Below are positions 42,422 through 51,968 of a stretch of 64,000 bases of DNA, piece after piece. The stretch is taken from contig NZ_JAUFPR010000002.1 of the NCBI RefSeq assembly GCF_030409325.1, forward strand, positions 2,516,746 to 2,580,745, read 5' to 3'. Numbering within the stretch: position 1 is the stretch's first letter; each line of letters starts with the position of its first letter. The notes beneath the pieces were generated by a model that made no database searches, was not told the DNA's origin, and was given only the letters and a program-made list of their open reading frames with translations. The position numbers and the translations under genes are program-made. The DNA is from Mucilaginibacter aquaedulcis (GTDB taxonomy: Bacteria; Bacteroidota; Bacteroidia; Sphingobacteriales; Sphingobacteriaceae).

Positions 42422-44074
42422 TTATGAAAGATATTTACCTACAATAGGCATCCTGCGCCCCATACCAAATGCCTTAGGCGATACCCGGAGTATAGGTGGG
42501 GTTTGATAACGCTTATGCTCGGCCAGGTTAATAAGTCTGATCACCCGGCGAACGGTATGTTCGTCATAACCCATTTTAATGATTTCAGCTGATGAACAAC
42601 GGTTCTCAATATATTCAGCCAGTATCTTATCCAACACGTCATATTCAGGCAGCGAATCAGTATCTTTTTGATCAGGCCTTAACTCTGCCGAAGGTGGTTT
42701 AATGATAGAATTTATAGGGATGATCTCCTGATCGCGGTTAATGTACCTTGCCAGTTCAAATACCTGTGTTTTGTATACATCGCCTATTACAGATATACCA
42801 CCGCACATATCACCATACAAAGTTCCATAGCCCACCGCAGCTTCGCTCTTGTTACTGGTATTCAGCAAAATGTAACCAAACTTATTGCACATTGCCATCA
42901 ATAAAATAGCGCGTGTACGTGATTGAATGTTCTCTTCGGCAATGTTAAACGGAAGGTTATTGAACTGCGGATGCAGGGAAGTTTCAATAGCTTCGGTAAT
43001 GTTTTTAATGGCTATAGTTTCGCTTTTGCAGCCCAGGTTTTTCACCAGGTCTTCAGCATCGGTTAAAGAATGATCGCTGGAGAAACGTGAAGGTAATAAC
43101 ACAGCCATCACATTTTCAGCGCCAAGTGCCTCCGCAGCCAGCGCGCAAACCACCGCCGAATCAATACCGCCCGACAAACCAAGTATGGCCTGTTTAAAGC
43201 CCGATTTATAAAAATAATCGCGGATACCTAATATAATACCCTGGTGTATCTGTTCTATATCGCTCGGGCGCTCAGTTTTCAGCGTTGTAGGATGCTCAAA
43301 GGTTATTGAAGCATCGTCATTTAAAGTATAATAAGCCATGCTTTCTTCAAAGTATGGCATTTCGTCAATCAGCTTGCCGGTATTATCAAACACTAATGAT
43401 CCGCCATCAAATATCAGCTCGGTTTGTGCGCCAACATGGTTCACATAAAGCAGCGGTAAATGATAACGGCTGGCATTATCCTTTAATATGGCAATACGCT
43501 CTTCATCATGATTATAAGAAAACGGCGATGCCGCAATATTGATCATCACATCAGGCTGCTGGTGGATAAGGCTATCCATTGGCCTTGTTACGTATAAGGG
43601 ATTCTCGATGGTATTCCAAAGATCCTCACAAATAGTAAGCGCTATTTTTTTACCCTTAAACTCAATACAATTAAACTCGGTTGATGGTTCAAAATAGCGA
43701 TACTCATCAAACACATCATAATTAGGCAACAGGGCCTTATTTACAATAGCCTTTACCTTTCCGTTTTCAATAAAATATGCAGAGTTACTGAGGTCTTTAC
43801 CCTCGTCCTTATGATTAAATGTTGGCAGGCCAATGATACAGGCTATATCGGTACATTCGGCAGCTATGTTTTTTGCAGCGTCGTCGCACAAACCAATAAA
43901 CTCATCAAATTCCAAAAAGTCGCGTGCGGGGTAACCACAAACGCATAGCTCCGCAAACACTACGAGGTCGGCACCGTTTTGTTTAGCTTTTTGTATATGA
44001 TCAATAATTTTTGCGGTATTCGATTCAAAATTACCTATATGATAGTTGAGCTGGGCTAATGCAATTTTCATCAA
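42422..44074 (-). CDS. nadE: glutamine-dependent NAD+ synthetase
   Basis: A 550-residue two-domain enzyme; start may be 44074 or the next ATG at 44071. Residues 1-265 are a nitrilase-type glutaminase with catalytic Glu (VFAEL), Lys (KALLPN) and Cys (ICEDLW). Residues about 275-550 are the synthetase with ATP-binding SGGIDSAV and the KTQVFELARYIN and KPPSAELRPDQ segments. It amidates nicotinic acid adenine dinucleotide to NAD+. It diverges from gldB, a conserved arrangement in Bacteroidota. Confidence 0.95.
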   Translation of the reverse strand: MMKIALAQLNYHIGNFESNTAKIIDHIQKAKQNGADLVVFAELCVCGYPARDFLEFDEFIGLCDDAAKNIAAECTDIACIIGLPTFNHKDEGKDLSNSAYFIENGKVKAIVNKALLPNYDVFDEYRYFEPSTEFNCIEFKGKKIALTICEDLWNTIENPLYVTRPMDSLIHQQPDVMINIAASPFSYNHDEERIAILKDNASRYHLPLLYVNHVGAQTELIFDGGSLVFDNTGKLIDEMPYFEESMAYYTLNDDASITFEHPTTLKTERPSDIEQIHQGIILGIRDYFYKSGFKQAILGLSGGIDSAVVCALAAEALGAENVMAVLLPSRFSSDHSLTDAEDLVKNLGCKSETIAIKNITEAIETSLHPQFNNLPFNIAEENIQSRTRAILLMAMCNKFGYILLNTSNKSEAAVGYGTLYGDMCGGISVIGDVYKTQVFELARYINRDQEIIPINSIIKPPSAELRPDQKDTDSLPEYDVLDKILAEYIENRCSSAEIIKMGYDEHTVRRVIRLINLAEHKRYQTPPILRVSPKAFGMGRRMPIVGKYLS

Positions 44075-44139
44075 TTATAATTATTTCTTTGAAAGTGATA
44101 AAGCTACTGTGCGCTACGTTTAACTCACAATGGTTTTAT

Positions 44140-44185
44140 GTTTAGTATTATACTAACGTATTAATACAAATAAAAATTATTTTTG
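44140..44185 (+). promoter_or_regulatory. putative gldB promoter and near-palindrome
   Basis: TATTTTTG at 44178-44185 fits the Bacteroidota -7 box TAnnTTTG exactly and lies 14 bp before the gldB start; no clear TTTG element is placed upstream. At 44140-44157 the sequence GTTTAGTATTATACTAAC is a near-perfect palindrome, ten bases of which match the susC/phnX motif. Confidence 0.35.
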
Positions 44186-44199
44186 CTCAAAGGATAACC

Positions 44200-45237
44200 A
44201 TGACAGCTACCCGTTTCAACGCAAAGCAAATTTACTTAATTTTTTCCATCGGCCTGATATTAGCGTCATGCGGACGTAACAAAAAAGTTGATCTGAGCAA
44301 TATTCAGGCTGATGTTAAGATAGAGCGCTTTGACCAAGATTTTGATGCCATGCGTACCAAACCCATGGGCACACAAGCTGCATACCTGCAGCAAAAGTAT
44401 GGCGCCTTTTATCCCGATTTTATAAGCCGCGTTCTGCAGGCCGGCAGCACCAACGACACCGTGTATTTTAAAACCCTGCGTGAAGTTTTTAATGGCAAAG
44501 CATACACTGATCTTAAGCACGATGTAGAGGCCACCTACCCCAACATGGATGCGCAAAACGCCAGCCTTACCGAAGCCTTTAAATACATTAAATATTATTA
44601 TCCTCAAAAGAAACTACCAAAGGTATATGCCTATTTTTCGGGTTTCCAGGCACAAACCTCTATCGGTGATGGCTATTTCGGCATTGGGCTCGATCTATTT
44701 TTAGGGGCCAATTCAAGGTTTTATCCCGCACTTACCAATGCGTTCCCGCATTATTTATCAAGACATTTCACGCCCGATAATATTACCCCGCGGGTGGTGG
44801 AGGGTATGGCCCGTGAAGATATGTTTCCGGAAGATGATGCCGACCGCTCATTACTGGGCAAAATGATATACAACGGCAAGATCATGTATTTTATGGATCG
44901 TATTATGCCCGATGTTGCCGACACAACAAAAATTGGTTATACCACCGAACAACTGAAATGGTGCAATGATTTTAAAGGAAAAATATGGGCCTATTTCCTG
45001 GAAGAAAATCTATTGTACGAAACTGATTATCCTAAAATTCAGAAATATCTATCGGAAGCACCATTTACCCCGGGACTGGGTGAAAGAAATGAATCGGCAC
45101 CCAAACTTGCGGTTTGGACTGGCTGGCAAATTGTGCGGGAATATATGGACAAACATCCTGAAGTTACCCTGCCCCAGCTAATGGCCGAAAAGGACGCTCA
45201 AAAAATATTGAATCAGTCAAAATATAGGCCCAAATAA
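44200..45237 (+). CDS. gldB: gliding motility lipoprotein GldB
   Basis: A 345-residue lipoprotein with lipobox LASC (Cys24). The protein begins with the characteristic VKIERFDQDFDAM segment, contains IGDGYFGIGLDLFLG and ITPRVVEGMAREDMFPEDD, and ends with YMDKHPEVTLPQLMAEKDAQKILNQSKY, matching GldB in order and length. GldB is needed for gliding and is linked with the gliding/T9SS machinery. The T9SS-sorted protease nearby is consistent with that. Divergent from nadE. Confidence 0.9.
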   Translation: MTATRFNAKQIYLIFSIGLILASCGRNKKVDLSNIQADVKIERFDQDFDAMRTKPMGTQAAYLQQKYGAFYPDFISRVLQAGSTNDTVYFKTLREVFNGKAYTDLKHDVEATYPNMDAQNASLTEAFKYIKYYYPQKKLPKVYAYFSGFQAQTSIGDGYFGIGLDLFLGANSRFYPALTNAFPHYLSRHFTPDNITPRVVEGMAREDMFPEDDADRSLLGKMIYNGKIMYFMDRIMPDVADTTKIGYTTEQLKWCNDFKGKIWAYFLEENLLYETDYPKIQKYLSEAPFTPGLGERNESAPKLAVWTGWQIVREYMDKHPEVTLPQLMAEKDAQKILNQSKYRPK

Positions 45238-45250
45238 AAAACTGGGCATA

Positions 45251-45284
45251 AAAAAAGCGTTGAGGTAATCTCAACGCTTTTTTT
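45251..45284. terminator. bidirectional terminator after gldB
   Basis: A-run plus GCGTTGAG at 45251-45264 pairs with CTCAACGC plus T-run at 45270-45284. Confidence 0.9.
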
Positions 45285-45303
45285 ATAATATCGGGAATAA
45301 TAA

Positions 45304-45498
45304 TTATTCGATGATCTTGAAAACGGTTCTTAAACCTATAGCTACAGCTAAAATCAATAACACGTTCGCTATCCATGAAAAATAGGTAGAGTTCTCATCG
45401 CCCAAAAAACGAATGAAAACACCTGTAATGCCTATGGCAATAGCTATAACCAATATTTTATAATGTTGCTCTGAATTAGCGTTTTGTGTTGACTCCAT
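45304..45498 (-). CDS. small two-helix membrane protein, 64 aa
   Basis: The start is set at 45498 (MESTQNANSEQ); the frame is open further to 45768, but that extension runs through non-coding DNA up to the start of a repeat. The 64-residue protein has two hydrophobic helices, about 14-31 and 40-58, with a short polar link (LGDENST). I do not recognise it. It converges with gldB, with a shared terminator. Small proteins like this are common in the family and their role is unknown. Confidence 0.65.
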   Translation of the reverse strand: MESTQNANSEQHYKILVIAIAIGITGVFIRFLGDENSTYFSWIANVLLILAVAIGLRTVFKIIE

Positions 45499-45761
45499 TG
45501 TACTATTGTTTAATGTTTGGCAAAAATAGAAATGTTTACCGAAAATGCCACCATTATTTATGATTTTATCGCAGTAATTAGAATAGATGTTTCTAAAGAT
45601 GGCTACAGATGTTAGGAAGATTTTTAATTCCCGCCTTTGGAAGTGGTGCGGTGGGAATTGTGCGGTGGCAGGGAGATAGTTATGAGTTGTTTCAATAAAT
45701 AACCACATCCGATGAAAATCTTTCTTGTACCATTCAAGAGTAATAGCAGTGTTAAAAAAAG

Positions 45762-45837
45762 CTGTCATGCTGAGCTTCGTCGAAGCATGGTGGGCAGGCC
45801 TCTGCGCCCTACTCTTCGAAGGGGATCAGGTTGACAG
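45762..45837. repeat. CTGTCATGCTGAGC-type repeat element
   Basis: Ends CTGTCA / TGACAG are inverted. The inner half-sites GAGCTTCGTCGAAGC and CTTCGAAGGGGATCAGG are of the GCTGAGCTTGTCGAAGCATG kind widely seen between genes of Bacteroidota. It lies in the 466-bp gap between the small membrane protein and sucB; no gene is seen in that gap. Confidence 0.65.
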
Positions 45838-45909
45838 TCCGCTTTTTCGAGTATTTCAACCCATCATTCTTCCATTTTATTTCTCCAGAACACTTACAAA
45901 TTATATAAC

Positions 45910-45943
45910 AAAAAGCCCAGTTACACAAGTAACCGGGCTTTTT
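45910..45943 (-). terminator. terminator of the sucA-sucB operon
   Basis: AAAAAGCCC-A-GTTAC pairs with GTAAC-C-GGGCTTTTT around a 4-base loop, with one internal mismatch; it lies 22 bp after the sucB stop. Confidence 0.85.
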
Positions 45944-45965
45944 AAATATGATAATATCAGGGAAA

Positions 45966-47540
45966 CTATACGCCTAACAATAATCTTGCTGGGTCTTCCA
46001 GTAATTGTTTTACACGTACCAGGAAGCTTACCGATTCGCGGCCATCAATGATACGGTGATCATATGAAAGAGCCAAGTACATCATCGGACGAATTACCAC
46101 TTGGCCGTTAACAGCAACCGGGCGCTCAATAATGTTGTGCATACCCAATATAGCCGACTGCGGTGAATTGATGATCGGCGTTGACAGCATAGAACCAAAC
46201 ACACCACCATTAGTGATGGTGAATGTACCGCCTGTCATTTCAGGAATGGTCAATTTATTTTCGCGGGCTTTACCTGCTAATACAACAATGGCTTTTTCAA
46301 TTTCGGCAAGACTCATGCTATCAGCATTGCGAATCACCGGAACAACCAAACCTTTAGGAGCCGATACAGCGATAGATACGTCAGCAAAATTGCTGTATAC
46401 TACTTCTTCGCCTTCAATACGTGCACCTACAGCAGGCCAGTCTTTCAAGGCTTCGGTAACAGCCTTGGTGAAGAACGACATGAAGCCTAAGCCAACGCCG
46501 TGTTTTTCTTTGAATTTATCTTTGTATTTACCGCGCAGTTCCATGATCGGCTGCATATCAACCTCGTTAAAGGTGGTAAGCATAGCTGTTTCATTTTTAA
46601 CAGATACCAAACGTTTGGCAACTGTTTTACGCAGCGAGGTCATTTTTTCACGTTTTTCGCTTCTTTCGCCTGCTACAACTGGTGCAGCGGCAGGGGCCGG
46701 AGCGGCGGCAGGTTGTGCAGCAGCAGGCTGAGCAGCCGGAGTTTGCGCACCAAGAGCATCGCCTTTGGTAATGCGGCCATCAACACCGGTACCATTTACT
46801 GATTTCGGATCAACACCTTTTTCTGCCAGTATTTTGGCAGCAGCAGGCGATGGAGTACCTGAAGCATAAGTAACAGCACCTTCAGTAGTGGTAACAGCAC
46901 CGCCGCGTGGCGACTCGTCTGTTGCGCTAACAACAGCAGGTGTTACCGGGGCAGATGCAGCAACAGCGCCCGCACCTTCAATGGTGCAAACTACCGCGCC
47001 AATTGGCAACACATCGCCTTCTTTGGCTAAGGTTTTTAATATACCTGCTTTTTCGGCAGTAAGTTCAAAAGTAGCTTTATCTGATTCCAGTTCGGCTAAT
47101 GGCTCATCCATTTCAACGGCATCACCATCTTTTTTGATCCAGCGAGATAAAGTAACTTCAGTAATTGATTCGCCTACAGGCGGAACTTTTATTTCTAACG
47201 AACCACCACCAGTTGCAGGAGCAGCAGCTACCGGAGCAGGTGCAGCAGCGGCAGCCTGAGGCTGGGCAGCAGGTGCACTTTCTTTTGTAGGGGCAGCAGC
47301 GGCGGCACCCTCTTCAATATTGGCAACAACAGCGCCAATAGCTAAAACATCGCCTTCTTTGACAACTGTTTGTAAAGTGCCTGCTTTTTCGGCAGTGATT
47401 TCAAAAGTGGCCTTGTCTGATTCTAATTCGGCAATAACCTCATCCATTTCCACGTGGTCGCCATCCTTTTTCTTCCAGCTCGATAGGGTTACTTCTGTTA
47501 TTGATTCGCCTACCGGCGGAACTTTGATCGCTAAACTCAT
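45966..47540 (-). CDS. sucB: 2-oxoglutarate dehydrogenase E2 (dihydrolipoamide succinyltransferase) with two lipoyl domains
   Basis: A 524-residue E2 enzyme. Two lipoyl domains (about 2-78 and 115-190) carry ESDKATFE with lipoylated Lys43 and Lys155; the sequences are nearly identical. Ala/Pro-rich linkers follow each. The E1/E3-binding domain is at about 227-264 (SPAAAKILAEKGVDPKSVNG), and the catalytic domain runs from about 295 to the end with DHRIIDGR near the C-terminus. It transfers succinyl groups to CoA in the TCA cycle. Most E2o proteins have one lipoyl domain. It lies downstream of sucA in the same direction with 111 bp between. Confidence 0.93.
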   Translation of the reverse strand: MSLAIKVPPVGESITEVTLSSWKKKDGDHVEMDEVIAELESDKATFEITAEKAGTLQTVVKEGDVLAIGAVVANIEEGAAAAAPTKESAPAAQPQAAAAAPAPVAAAPATGGGSLEIKVPPVGESITEVTLSRWIKKDGDAVEMDEPLAELESDKATFELTAEKAGILKTLAKEGDVLPIGAVVCTIEGAGAVAASAPVTPAVVSATDESPRGGAVTTTEGAVTYASGTPSPAAAKILAEKGVDPKSVNGTGVDGRITKGDALGAQTPAAQPAAAQPAAAPAPAAAPVVAGERSEKREKMTSLRKTVAKRLVSVKNETAMLTTFNEVDMQPIMELRGKYKDKFKEKHGVGLGFMSFFTKAVTEALKDWPAVGARIEGEEVVYSNFADVSIAVSAPKGLVVPVIRNADSMSLAEIEKAIVVLAGKARENKLTIPEMTGGTFTITNGGVFGSMLSTPIINSPQSAILGMHNIIERPVAVNGQVVIRPMMYLALSYDHRIIDGRESVSFLVRVKQLLEDPARLLLGV

Positions 47541-47567
47541 ATTTTAGTAATTGTATTTGTAAAGAGG

Positions 47568-47651
47568 GTTGTACGTTTTATGTTGTACGTTATACGTTCT
47601 GGTTGCACGTTTATACTTGCGCAAAACGTACAACGTAATACTTACAACGTA
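47568..47651. repeat. ACGTTGTACGTTTT-type inverted repeat, copy 2, between sucA and sucB
   Basis: GTTGTACGTTTTATGTTGTACG begins at 47568; inverted copies (AAAACGTACAACGTA, then TTACAACGTA) run to 47651, next to the sucA stop codon. It occupies almost the whole intergenic space and would form a hairpin in the sucA-sucB mRNA. Confidence 0.75.
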
Positions 47652-50471
47652 TTAATCCGCTCCGGCGTCAGCCATTTTTTTTGTTGTTTTCTTTATTACT
47701 TCCTTAACTGCTTTACCTGCCGGTGCTTCAAACGCTTTTGAAACTATATAGGCTTGCTGTGCGGCATGCTGTTTGGCAAAACCGGTAGCTGTACTACTGC
47801 CTTCGATCCTGGAGATCACATTCAGCCTTAAAAATTTATCATTGTGGAATTTACGGCAAATGTAAGGCCATCCACCCATGTTTTCAGGTTCTTCCTGTAC
47901 CCAGATAAACTCGGTAGCTTTATCGTATTTAGCTTTAATTTTCAATATCTGTGTAACCGGTGTTGGGTACAATTGTTCTATACGCACAATGGCTACGTCC
48001 TTGCGTTTATCAGTCTGCTGTTTCTCTAACAGGTCATAGTAAATCTTTCCGGTACAAAGCAGTACGCGTTTTACCTTTTTAACATCAGCGTAAGTATCGT
48101 CAATCAGCTCGTGGAACTTACCGTTGGTAAAGTCCTCTATCGGTGATACACATTTAGGGCTGCGCAGCAAGCTTTTTGGTGTAAAGATGATCAGCGGCTT
48201 GCGGAAATCGCGGTGCATTTGCCTGCGTAATATGTGGAAAAAGTTTGCAGGTGTAGTACAATTGGCTACCTGGATATTATCATCGGCGCAAAGCTCCATA
48301 AAACGCTCAACACGTGCAGATGAGTGCTCAGGGCCCTGACCTTCATATCCATGCGGTAACAACATTACTAAACCATTACCACGCTGCCATTTGGTTTCGG
48401 CACTGGCTATATACTGGTCAACAATAATTTGCGCGCCGTTAAAGAAGTCGCCAAACTGCGCTTCCCATATAGTAAGGGCGTTAGGGTTTGCCAGCGCGTA
48501 GCCGTATTCAAAACCTAAAACACCATACTCAGATAGTAATGAGTTATATATACTTAGCTTAGCCTCGGTATCAATGGTGGCCAGCGGGGTGTATTCGTCT
48601 TCAGAATCAACTAGGGTAAGTACCGCATGGCGATGAGAGAAAGTACCACGTTTAACGTCCTCGCCGCTCAGCCTTACCGGGAAACCATCTTTTAACAAGG
48701 TTCCGTATGCCAGCAATTCAGCCATAGCCCAGTCAAATACCTGGGTATTATTCACCATGTTGTTGCGGTCTTCAAACAGTTTTTCAATTTTCTTGAAAAA
48801 CTCCATTTTAGGAGGCAAAGTGGTGATTTTATTACCTATCTCAATGATCTCCTCTTTTGGTACTGAAGTATCCACTGCCGAAACAAGCTCTTTGTGGCTG
48901 GCTAAGTGTAAACCGCTCCAGGCACCTTCAAACATGGCTATGGTTTCTGTAAATCTGTCTTCCGATTTTATCTCATCCAGTTTTTGCTGTAACTCATCGC
49001 GGAAGGTTTTTTCGATTGATTTCAGGAAACCTGCATCAATACTACCTTCGTCAACCAATTTTTGGTTATAAATTTTAAGCGGGTTTGGATGTGCATCAAT
49101 GGCTTTGTATAATAATGGCTGGGTGAATTTTGGTTCATCAGACTCATTATGGCCATAACGGCGATAACATAAAATATCGATAAACACATCCTCATTAAAC
49201 ACCTGACGGTATTCCATTGCCAGGTTCACTACGTAAACCAATGCCTCAACATCATCACCATTTACGTGAAATACTGGTGACAGCACTGTTTTAGCCACAT
49301 CGGTACAATAAGTACTTGAACGGGCATCTTTATAGTTGGTGGTAAAACCTATCTGGTTATTGATAACCAGGTGAATGGTACCACCTGTGCGGTAGCCATC
49401 CAGTTTTTCCATTTGTAAAACTTCATAAACAATTCCCTGGCCTGCTACTGAAGCATCGCCATGAATTAATATAGGAGCGATCTTAGAGTGATCACCATTG
49501 TATTTAAAGTCGATCTTTGAACGGGTAATACCTTCAACAACCGGATCAACAGCCTCCAGGTGCGATGGATTTGGGCAAAGGCTCAGGTGAACCTTTTTAC
49601 CGTTTGATGTGATAACGTCTGTTGAAAAACCAAGGTGGTACTTAACGTCGCCGCCAAAAGGTGATTCAGAATCAAAGTTTTTACCTTCAAACTCAGAGAA
49701 TACCTCTTTATAGGTTTTCTCCATGATGTTGGTAAGTACGTTAAGCCTGCCGCGGTGAGCCATACCAAGAATAAATTCTTCGATACCCAGGTCGGCACCT
49801 TTTTTAATAACAGAGTCGAGTGATGGGATCAGTGCTTCGGCACCTTCCAGAGAAAAACGTTTTTGACCCAGGAACTTGGTACCTAAAAAGTTTTCAAAGG
49901 TTACAGCCTCGTTCAGCTTATCCAATATTAACTTTTTCTCGTCAATAGTGAATGAAGGTGTGTTGCGGCGGCTTTCCATACGCTCCTCAAACCACTTGAT
50001 CTTTATAGGGTTCCGTATGTATTTATACTCTGCACCAATGGCACGGCAATAAGTATCTTCCAGCAACTGACGAATATCGCGGAGTGTTGCGGCTCCTAAA
50101 CCAACTTCAACACCGGCGTTAAAAACGGTATCCATATCAGCCTCGCTCAGGCCAAAAGTATCCAGTTCTTTCCCGGGGAAGTAATGACGGCGCTCGCGCA
50201 CCGGGTTAGTTTTGGCAAACAGGTGCCCGCGTGAGCGGTACCCATCAATCATATTTAATACGTTGATCTCTTTTAAAAAGTGATCAGGAGTTTTATCTCC
50301 CGCGCTTGGTGCGGTTGTTCCGGCAGCAGCTTGGGTATCCCTGCCAAAATCAAAGCCTTCAAAAAATTTTTGCCACCCAAAATCCACAGATTCGGGATTT
50401 TCTTTATAACTATCGTATAGGGTATTGATGTAGTCTGCGTTGCCGCTATTTATATAATTGAGACGATCCAT
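47652..50471 (-). CDS. sucA: 2-oxoglutarate dehydrogenase E1
   Basis: The start is set at 50471 (MDRLNYINSGNADY), nine codons inside the open frame, since the family begins so. About 939 residues. The thiamine diphosphate domain includes AHRGRLNVL and the GDASVAGQGIVYE motif, and the C-terminal half has HGYEGQGPEHSSARVERF and the final IKAKYDKATEFIWVQEEPENMGGW. It decarboxylates 2-oxoglutarate and succinylates the lipoyl arms of E2. It is the first gene of the sucA-sucB operon; E3 is elsewhere. Confidence 0.95.
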   Translation of the reverse strand: MDRLNYINSGNADYINTLYDSYKENPESVDFGWQKFFEGFDFGRDTQAAAGTTAPSAGDKTPDHFLKEINVLNMIDGYRSRGHLFAKTNPVRERRHYFPGKELDTFGLSEADMDTVFNAGVEVGLGAATLRDIRQLLEDTYCRAIGAEYKYIRNPIKIKWFEERMESRRNTPSFTIDEKKLILDKLNEAVTFENFLGTKFLGQKRFSLEGAEALIPSLDSVIKKGADLGIEEFILGMAHRGRLNVLTNIMEKTYKEVFSEFEGKNFDSESPFGGDVKYHLGFSTDVITSNGKKVHLSLCPNPSHLEAVDPVVEGITRSKIDFKYNGDHSKIAPILIHGDASVAGQGIVYEVLQMEKLDGYRTGGTIHLVINNQIGFTTNYKDARSSTYCTDVAKTVLSPVFHVNGDDVEALVYVVNLAMEYRQVFNEDVFIDILCYRRYGHNESDEPKFTQPLLYKAIDAHPNPLKIYNQKLVDEGSIDAGFLKSIEKTFRDELQQKLDEIKSEDRFTETIAMFEGAWSGLHLASHKELVSAVDTSVPKEEIIEIGNKITTLPPKMEFFKKIEKLFEDRNNMVNNTQVFDWAMAELLAYGTLLKDGFPVRLSGEDVKRGTFSHRHAVLTLVDSEDEYTPLATIDTEAKLSIYNSLLSEYGVLGFEYGYALANPNALTIWEAQFGDFFNGAQIIVDQYIASAETKWQRGNGLVMLLPHGYEGQGPEHSSARVERFMELCADDNIQVANCTTPANFFHILRRQMHRDFRKPLIIFTPKSLLRSPKCVSPIEDFTNGKFHELIDDTYADVKKVKRVLLCTGKIYYDLLEKQQTDKRKDVAIVRIEQLYPTPVTQILKIKAKYDKATEFIWVQEEPENMGGWPYICRKFHNDKFLRLNVISRIEGSSTATGFAKQHAAQQAYIVSKAFEAPAGKAVKEVIKKTTKKMADAGAD

Positions 50472-50654
50472 GAGAAACTGATCTTTAAAACGGTACAAAA
50501 GTAAGCATATAGGCTTATATACTTCATAATTAATTGCAAAGAAATTTGCTTTTGGCCAATAGCCGCGTTAAACACATATTATTGAGCAAAAGCGATATTT
50601 TATAGAGTACTAATTTGAGGAATAGTTTAATGAAGATAAGGTATTAACAGGTTT

Positions 50655-51968
50655 TTATGCATGCACCATATCGCCAGCCTCATCAATGGTGGCGTGCTGC
50701 CAGGTATTCACAAAATCGCTCACGGCATCTTTGGGTTGCAGTGTTGCTATAACATATTTGCTTTCCTTGGCGTCATTTACACCTGCTACAAAGGCCCAGT
50801 TGCCCCAGTTGCTGGCTGGTGAATAATCTATCAGTTTTTCTTCAAAGTAGGCTGCACCAAGGGTCCAGTCGGCATGCAGGTCATGCACAAGGTAGCTGGC
50901 TACAATTTGCCTGCATTGGTTGCATATAAAACCGGTAGCATTTAACTCATGCATACAGGCATCAATAAATGGTATGCCGGTATCGCCATTTGCCCATTTA
51001 TTAAAATCAAGTTGGTTGGTAGCTGATGCCTGGCCGTTGTTTTCAGTTGTTTCTGCCTTGATAAATTTTTGCCCATGCTTTTTAAACATGAACCTGAAAT
51101 AATCCCTCCACAGGAGTTCGAGCTTTAGCATACTGGCATTTTGCGCGTAACTATCCTGGCTGTGTTTAAATATTTCCCAGTACACTTGCCTTGGCGATAT
51201 ACAGCCTACAGCCAGCCAGGGTGATAATTTAGATGAATTATTTGCCCCTATGCCGCGAGCGTTTTTAGGCTTAACGGCCTGCTCAGTTTGTGAAAAATAT
51301 TTGTGCAGCTGAATTAATGCCGCGGTTTCACCACCCTGAAAATAGTTGGTAGCCCGCGGATCGTCAGTCGGTTCATCAAGCCCTAATTGCTGTAGGGTTG
51401 GCAACTCGCCTGCATCTGTAATTTCGGGGGTTATGATATGATCAGGAGTCGGTACCCCCGGGCGTACATTACTGTCGCGCTCTACTTTTTTCTTAAAAAC
51501 GGCAAAGCTATCCGGAATGTCTTTAATAGGAAAAGGAAGATCTTCTTTATGATACAGCGTATGCCCGATGAAATGTTTAAGGTTAAGCCTCATTTTCCAT
51601 AAAGCAGCCTCCACTTGTTCCGATATTTCGGTTTCTTCGTAGGCTACTTCGCGGTGATGATATACCTCGTTCACATGGTATTCCTCTGAGAGTTTTGGAA
51701 GTATTTCGGCTGGATTTCCTGTTCTGATGATCAGATCGGCGCCATAAGCCTGCAGATTCTTACGCAGATCGGCTACGGCTTCTAAAAGAAAGCGGGCCCT
51801 GAAATTACCTGTTTTAGAAGCACCCGATGGTGTACGTTGAAAATAATAAGGATCGAAACAATATACCGGCAATACTTTATCAGCCTTCCTGACAGCCTCT
51901 AACAAAATTTCGTTATCGTGTATCCGCAAGTCATTTCTAAACCAAACCAGTATCGTCTTTTCGCTCAT
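50655..51968 (-). CDS. DASH-type cryptochrome/photolyase
   Basis: A 437-residue photolyase-superfamily protein. It opens ILVWFRNDLRIHDNE, has YCFDPYYF and TGNFRARFLLEAV, and in the FAD domain LLWRDYFRFMFKKHG, IPFIDACMHELNATGFICNQCRQ and SNWGNWAFVAGVN, all typical of the DASH group. The segment after that, where DASH proteins usually carry FN(P)xxQ and YDP motifs, reads YVIATLQPKDAVSDF and is divergent, so FAD or substrate contacts may differ. It probably repairs CPD in single-stranded DNA or senses light. It is a single gene. Confidence 0.87.
   Translation of the reverse strand: MSEKTILVWFRNDLRIHDNEILLEAVRKADKVLPVYCFDPYYFQRTPSGASKTGNFRARFLLEAVADLRKNLQAYGADLIIRTGNPAEILPKLSEEYHVNEVYHHREVAYEETEISEQVEAALWKMRLNLKHFIGHTLYHKEDLPFPIKDIPDSFAVFKKKVERDSNVRPGVPTPDHIITPEITDAGELPTLQQLGLDEPTDDPRATNYFQGGETAALIQLHKYFSQTEQAVKPKNARGIGANNSSKLSPWLAVGCISPRQVYWEIFKHSQDSYAQNASMLKLELLWRDYFRFMFKKHGQKFIKAETTENNGQASATNQLDFNKWANGDTGIPFIDACMHELNATGFICNQCRQIVASYLVHDLHADWTLGAAYFEEKLIDYSPASNWGNWAFVAGVNDAKESKYVIATLQPKDAVSDFVNTWQHATIDEAGDMVHA

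Noticed and set aside
45499..45768. N-terminal extension of the small membrane protein to 154 residues
   Set aside because: The extra 90 residues have no family features, run through spacer DNA and reach the repeat at 45762; MESTQNANSEQ at 45498 gives a sensible two-helix protein.
46132..46731. 199-residue plus-strand open frame opposite sucB
   Set aside because: It is the complement of the well supported sucB gene, and its Ala/Ser-rich composition comes from the antisense of the Ala/Pro linkers.
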